DNA of 64,000 bases from Acinetobacter pragensis (GTDB taxonomy: Bacteria; Pseudomonadota; Gammaproteobacteria; Pseudomonadales; Moraxellaceae): NCBI RefSeq assembly GCF_001605895.1, contig NZ_LUAW01000072.1, forward strand, positions 1 to 64,000, given 5' to 3'. This document shows positions 60,293 to 64,000 of this stretch, in pieces. A program made the position numbers and the translations under genes. The notes below the pieces were generated by a model. That model saw only the letters and a program-made list of their open reading frames with translations. It had not been told where the DNA came from and did not search any database. How positions within the stretch are numbered: the first letter of the stretch is position 1; each line of letters opens with the position of its first letter.

Positions 60293-60832
60293 TCAGCTTA
60301 ATGCTTTGAGCCTTTTACGCTCCAAATCTGAATACAGATGATATTTTTTCAAATCACTGACGGGCGTTAATGGCCGGAATGAAGCCTTTCCATGCAAAAA
60401 ATCATCCCGCAGCTGAGCATACTCAGGCACGTCATCATAACGGATCACACGGTAGCCGGCCATTTGCAGCAAAGCGTCCTGATACTGTGAAGGCTGGATG
60501 CGTTTCAGCACCATAGGATCATCTAAAGCAATAATGGCTTTAATCTGCTGGTTTTCATCCAGCACAACAAAGTCTGCAACCATATTCCTGTACTTATTCC
60601 GCGTACGGTAATATTTGGTTGTTAATAAGGCATCGAAAGAAACATGCGCCAAAATAATATGATTTGGCAGAATTTCTTTCAGACGCGTATAGGTCAGCTG
60701 CTCATTAATATTGAAAATAGCACGCTGTTTCAATGCGCTATCTTGCTGCTTGGCATTATTTTCTAAACTTTTCCAAGCCATTATGAGCATGCAGCCGAGC
60801 AGCATGCTCGCGATCACAATATAAATTGCCAT
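60293..60832 (-). CDS. DUF2726 domain membrane-anchored protein
   Basis: The 179-residue product has one N-terminal transmembrane helix (about 3-18). A DUF2726-type nuclease-like domain follows, with ILAHVSFDALL, FVVLDENQQIKAIIALDD and a later YRVIRYDD. In related proteins this fold belongs to the restriction-endonuclease-like group and may be inactive. The basic residues after the domain suggest a cytoplasmic C-terminus. Function unknown. Confidence 0.75.
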   Translation of the reverse strand: MAIYIVIASMLLGCMLIMAWKSLENNAKQQDSALKQRAIFNINEQLTYTRLKEILPNHIILAHVSFDALLTTKYYRTRNKYRNMVADFVVLDENQQIKAIIALDDPMVLKRIQPSQYQDALLQMAGYRVIRYDDVPEYAQLRDDFLHGKASFRPLTPVSDLKKYHLYSDLERKRLKALS

Positions 60833-61238
60833 CTCTCATAATCCTTTACATTTATTATAATCATTTTGCGCTGCACCTTTTCTGCTTCAGCCAGAATGCA
60901 GCGGATCTTATTGTTAAAATTTCGTTTTAAAAATTTTTCACCGGTTTTATTATCTACCCAAACTGCTCAGCAGCTGTGTCACTTCTTTGTAACCGCGCCT
61001 TTTTATATTGATGAGAATATAGCCCATCTTCGGCTAGTTACCTTACTGTATGCTATTTCAGGAAAATCTGGCAAGACTGTTTTAGACGATTGTCTAACAA
61101 TTCCGACAAACTGATTTCCACGCAGGTCCGCTCGAAAGTTGATACAGAAGGCTTAACTCCAGCTGACCTGATCCGTTAAATCATCAAGCCCAGCCAATAA
61201 AAAAAGACACCGAAGTGCCTTTTTAAATTTTAACAAAA
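60833..61238. other. gene-free stretch before ygiQ
   Basis: About 400 bases hold the promoter side of the DUF2726 gene and the terminator of the YgiQ gene. An 82-codon frame at 60866-61114 has no recognisable product and an odd composition, so I do not call it. Confidence 0.5.
61198..61224 (-). terminator. terminator of the YgiQ gene
   Basis: On the minus strand AAAAAGGCAC-TTCG-GTGTCTTTTT forms a stem with one G-T pair and the stable UUCG loop. Confidence 0.85.
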
Positions 61239-63647
61239 TTAAGCGCGGGACTTGGATTTCCCTTTCGGTTTTGGCCCGCCGAATGGCTTTTTCGCATCGC
61301 CGGTTTCACGCGGCGGCAAACCGGTATGCTGCGTTAGAATCTGCCCGCGTTCAGGGCGCTTTTTAGTATTGGATGGACGAGACTGATTTTTGGCCTGCTG
61401 ATTGCGATTATCCGCATTACGTTTTTGCGAATCACCATCAACAGTTGAGTTTTTCTTACGCGCCGATTGATACTGCCCATCAGCATTGCCCACAGGCTGA
61501 TAAGTCGGAATCAAATGATGTTTCGAGTTGCCGATTAAATCCTGACGGCCCATTTCCTTCAGCGCTTCACGCAGCAAAGGCCAATTGTTGGCGTCATGGT
61601 AGCGCAGGAAGGCTTTATGCAGACGGCGGCGCTTATCGCCTTTCACAATATCCACAGACTCGGTATAGCGCGCGACTTTGGCCAGCGGGTTTTTACCGGT
61701 GTGATACATGGTGGTTGCTGTTGCCATTGGCGACGGATAGAAAGTCTGCACCTGATCGGCGCGGAAATCATTCTTTTTCAGCCAAATCGCCAGATTCATC
61801 ATGTCATAATCGGTGGTTCCCGGATGTGCCGCGATGAAATAAGGGATCAGATACTGTTCTTTGCCGGCTTCCTTGCTGAAACGCTCAAACATTTGCTTGA
61901 AACGGTCGTAAGTACCGATGCCCGGCTTCATCATCTTCGACAATGGGCCTTTTTCGGTATGTTCAGGCGCAATTTTCAGGTAGCCTCCCACATGATGCGT
62001 CACCAATTCACGCACATATTCAGGATTCAACACTGCAAGGTCATAGCGCAGCCCTGAACCGATCAGAATTTTTTTGATCCCCTTGAGTTCACGCGCTTTA
62101 CGGTACAGCTGAGTGAGCGGCGCATGATCGGTATGCAGGTTTTGACACACACCCGGGAATACGCAAGACGGCTTACGGCAGTTTTTTTCAATTTCAGGGT
62201 CTTTGCAGGCCAAACGGTACATATTGGCAGTCGGCCCGCCTAAGTCGGAAATAATGCCGGTAAAGCCCGGCGCGGTATCGCGGATTTTTTCCACTTCACG
62301 CAGAATTGATTCTTCAGAACGGTTCTGAATAATACGGCCTTCATGTTCTGTAATTGAACAGAAGGTACAGCCGCCAAAACAGCCGCGCATGATATTCACA
62401 GAGAATTTAATCATGTCAAAAGCCGGGAAACGCGCATTGGCGTAAGCAGGATGCGGCAAACGCGCATACGGCAGGTCAAACACATAATCCATTTCTTCCG
62501 TGGTTAACGGAATTGGCGGCGCATTCAGCCATACATCACGCTCACCGTGCTTTTGCACCATGGCGCGGGCATTGCCCGGATTGGTTTCCAAATGCAAAAT
62601 GCGGTTGGCATGCGCATATAAAACAGGATCAGCAGCAACTTCTTCATAGGCCGGCAGGCGGATCACCGCCAATTCACGCGGCGGCAATTTATGCTTAATG
62701 GCCTTTGATGACGGCTGCAGCTGAACAATTTGCGTATCGGCATCCAGCTGATCGCCTTCCCGGATAATCGGATTTGCAACAGGCTCTTTTTGGAAATTTT
62801 GATACTGGGTTAATGAATTGCCTTTATCTTTCTCGATTTCACAGCCGTCCAAATCTTCAGTCATCACATATGGATTGATAATCGGATCGACACGGCCAAC
62901 AGCATCGACATCATTCGATGCTATTTCAACAAACTTCGCTTTTGATGGACGGTTCAGCTTATTCACAATAAATGCTGTACCGCGAACATCCGTAATTTGA
63001 TGGATTTTTTCACCGCGGGCTAAACGGTGCATCACTTCTGTAATTGAGCGCTCACCATTGCCGTACATCAATAAATCGGCTTTTGAATCCATCAGGACTG
63101 AACGGCGGACTTTGTCTGACCAATAGTCATAATGCGCAATCCGGCGCAGTGAAGCTTCAATACCACCTAACAGTACAGGCACATCTGGATAGGCTTCACG
63201 TACACGCTGGCAATATACAGTCGCTGCGCGGTCTGGACGCTTATTCGGCTGATTGTCCGGTGAATAGGCATCATCCGAGCGGATTTTACGGTCAGCCGTA
63301 TAGCGGTTGATCATCGAATCCATATTGCCGGCGGTAACGCCCCAAGCAATATTCGGCTTTCCTAATGCGCGGAAAGCATCCACATTGGTCCAGTCCGGCT
63401 GTGCAATAATGCCGACACGGAAACCTTGCGCTTCCAAGGTACGGCCAATAATGCCTGAACAGAACGATGGGTGATCAATATATGCATCACCGCAGACTAA
63501 AATGAAATCACAGCTGTCCCAGCCAAGCTGATCCATTTCTTCGCGTGACATCGGCAAAAATGGCGCTGGATCAAAACACGACGCCCAATATTTGTCGTAA
63601 TCAAACAGCGCTTTTGGCGCGGTCTGCATGGTATAAGCAGTAGACAT
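61239..63647 (-). CDS. YgiQ family radical SAM protein
   Basis: This 802-residue radical SAM protein has the cluster motif [10 protein letters not shown] (C-x3-C-x2-C) at about residues 423-430. A B12-binding-like region precedes it (residues about 45-100, ending in [11 protein letters not shown]), and the C-terminus is a long basic, Gln-rich tail ([16 protein letters not shown]). YgiQ proteins have no firm function. I start at ATG 63647; the frame runs to 63656. It is alone with its own terminator. Confidence 0.93.
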   Translation of the reverse strand: MSTAYTMQTAPKALFDYDKYWASCFDPAPFLPMSREEMDQLGWDSCDFILVCGDAYIDHPSFCSGIIGRTLEAQGFRVGIIAQPDWTNVDAFRALGKPNIAWGVTAGNMDSMINRYTADRKIRSDDAYSPDNQPNKRPDRAATVYCQRVREAYPDVPVLLGGIEASLRRIAHYDYWSDKVRRSVLMDSKADLLMYGNGERSITEVMHRLARGEKIHQITDVRGTAFIVNKLNRPSKAKFVEIASNDVDAVGRVDPIINPYVMTEDLDGCEIEKDKGNSLTQYQNFQKEPVANPIIREGDQLDADTQIVQLQPSSKAIKHKLPPRELAVIRLPAYEEVAADPVLYAHANRILHLETNPGNARAMVQKHGERDVWLNAPPIPLTTEEMDYVFDLPYARLPHPAYANARFPAFDMIKFSVNIMRGCFGGCTFCSITEHEGRIIQNRSEESILREVEKIRDTAPGFTGIISDLGGPTANMYRLACKDPEIEKNCRKPSCVFPGVCQNLHTDHAPLTQLYRKARELKGIKKILIGSGLRYDLAVLNPEYVRELVTHHVGGYLKIAPEHTEKGPLSKMMKPGIGTYDRFKQMFERFSKEAGKEQYLIPYFIAAHPGTTDYDMMNLAIWLKKNDFRADQVQTFYPSPMATATTMYHTGKNPLAKVARYTESVDIVKGDKRRRLHKAFLRYHDANNWPLLREALKEMGRQDLIGNSKHHLIPTYQPVGNADGQYQSARKKNSTVDGDSQKRNADNRNQQAKNQSRPSNTKKRPERGQILTQHTGLPPRETGDAKKPFGGPKPKGKSKSRA

Positions 63648-64000
63648 GGCTAGCAATTCTCGGCTGGCAGATGGATGGCCTGAAAAAATCAGACCTAAAG
63701 ATGAAAGCCGATCATTTTACCATGAATTCTATTCATCTTGCTTGATTATAATTTATACAAATCAGCTTGATTGATAATCAAAACATTCGTTCCATTAAAA
63801 AAGTTCCTGCAGATACTGAAACCCTCAAAAATCATGCAAGCCAATATCAATTCATCAAACATTGAATAAATCTAGATTATTCAACTCATTGGTGAATAAT
63901 TTGCTTTAATTTATATTATTTGGAATTCTATTTATTTAAATATATAGCAGGCATACAGATAATTGCTGCATCGCATTATTAGGATTTAATCCACACCGCA
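63648..64000. other. AT-rich right edge
   Basis: This stretch upstream of the YgiQ gene is strongly AT-rich and holds its promoter. I see no open frame of note, repeat or RNA gene. Confidence 0.5.

Noticed and set aside
60293..60832. DUF2726 protein as part of a defence system
   Set aside because: It is a single membrane-anchored gene among housekeeping genes; nothing around it suggests defence.
60866..61114. 82-residue plus-strand open frame
   Set aside because: Unconvincing composition and no product match; it lies between well-explained genes.

Overview
The window is a stretch of Acinetobacter chromosome. The assignment rests on gene content and order: dksA-gluQRS next to murD-ftsW; feoA-feoB with a small Cys-rich partner; gacA beside pilS-pilR; a DNA adenine methylase inside ribD-ribE; an intact comM; an OprD-type porin beside ppa. 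I remember this neighbourhood from A. baumannii. By eye, coding GC looks higher than is usual for A. baumannii, so another Acinetobacter species is likely; I could not compute it. I see no rRNA, tRNA, CRISPR array, prophage, insertion sequence or resistance island. Almost everything is vertically inherited core genome.

Layout. 1-7 kb: a lipoprotein of unknown function, a TPP riboswitch with thiC, then nudF-cpdA and dksA-gluQRS. 7-12 kb, minus strand: ftsW, murD and the feoA-feoB-small membrane protein operon behind a promoter with an embedded Fur box. 12-17 kb: xerC, a lipoprotein-type dsbC, hom-thrC and (minus) pbpG. 18-22 kb: gacA, pilS, pilR in one direction. 22-27 kb, minus: a C-terminal processing protease, gpmI and lptF-lptG. 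27-30 kb: pepA-holC and two small unknown genes. 30-34 kb, minus: a DedA protein, then nrdR-ribD-methylase-ribE. 34-38 kb: glnK-amtB (minus) behind a sigma-54-like promoter, then ubiK and comM. 38-42 kb: two related TorF-type outer membrane proteins and an OprD-family porin. 42-48 kb: ppa, a MAPEG protein, a small membrane protein, fadD and parC. 48-54 kb: a NiaP-like transporter, a TRIC-type channel, a YchJ protein, a TerC/CBS membrane protein, a LOG-family enzyme and a PHO4-like membrane protein. 54-64 kb: a DHA2 exporter, a membrane-anchored GH25 lysozyme, a metallo-beta-lactamase-fold protein, dinB, a RidA protein, a DUF2726 protein and a YgiQ radical SAM protein.

Functional units visible here are thiamine synthesis under riboswitch control, ferrous iron uptake under probable Fur control, nitrogen sensing and ammonium uptake (glnK-amtB), riboflavin synthesis with its regulator-linked neighbour nrdR, threonine synthesis, LPS export, peptidoglycan synthesis and remodelling, and type IV pilus regulation.

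I did not find an obviously new multi-gene system. The points most worth a second look are the methylase translationally coupled to ribD, the small Cys-rich protein after feoB, the lipoprotein-type DsbC, the dksA leader hairpin, the 25-bp perfect inverted repeat at the fadD stop codon, the PHO4-like protein, and the uncharacterised small genes after holC.
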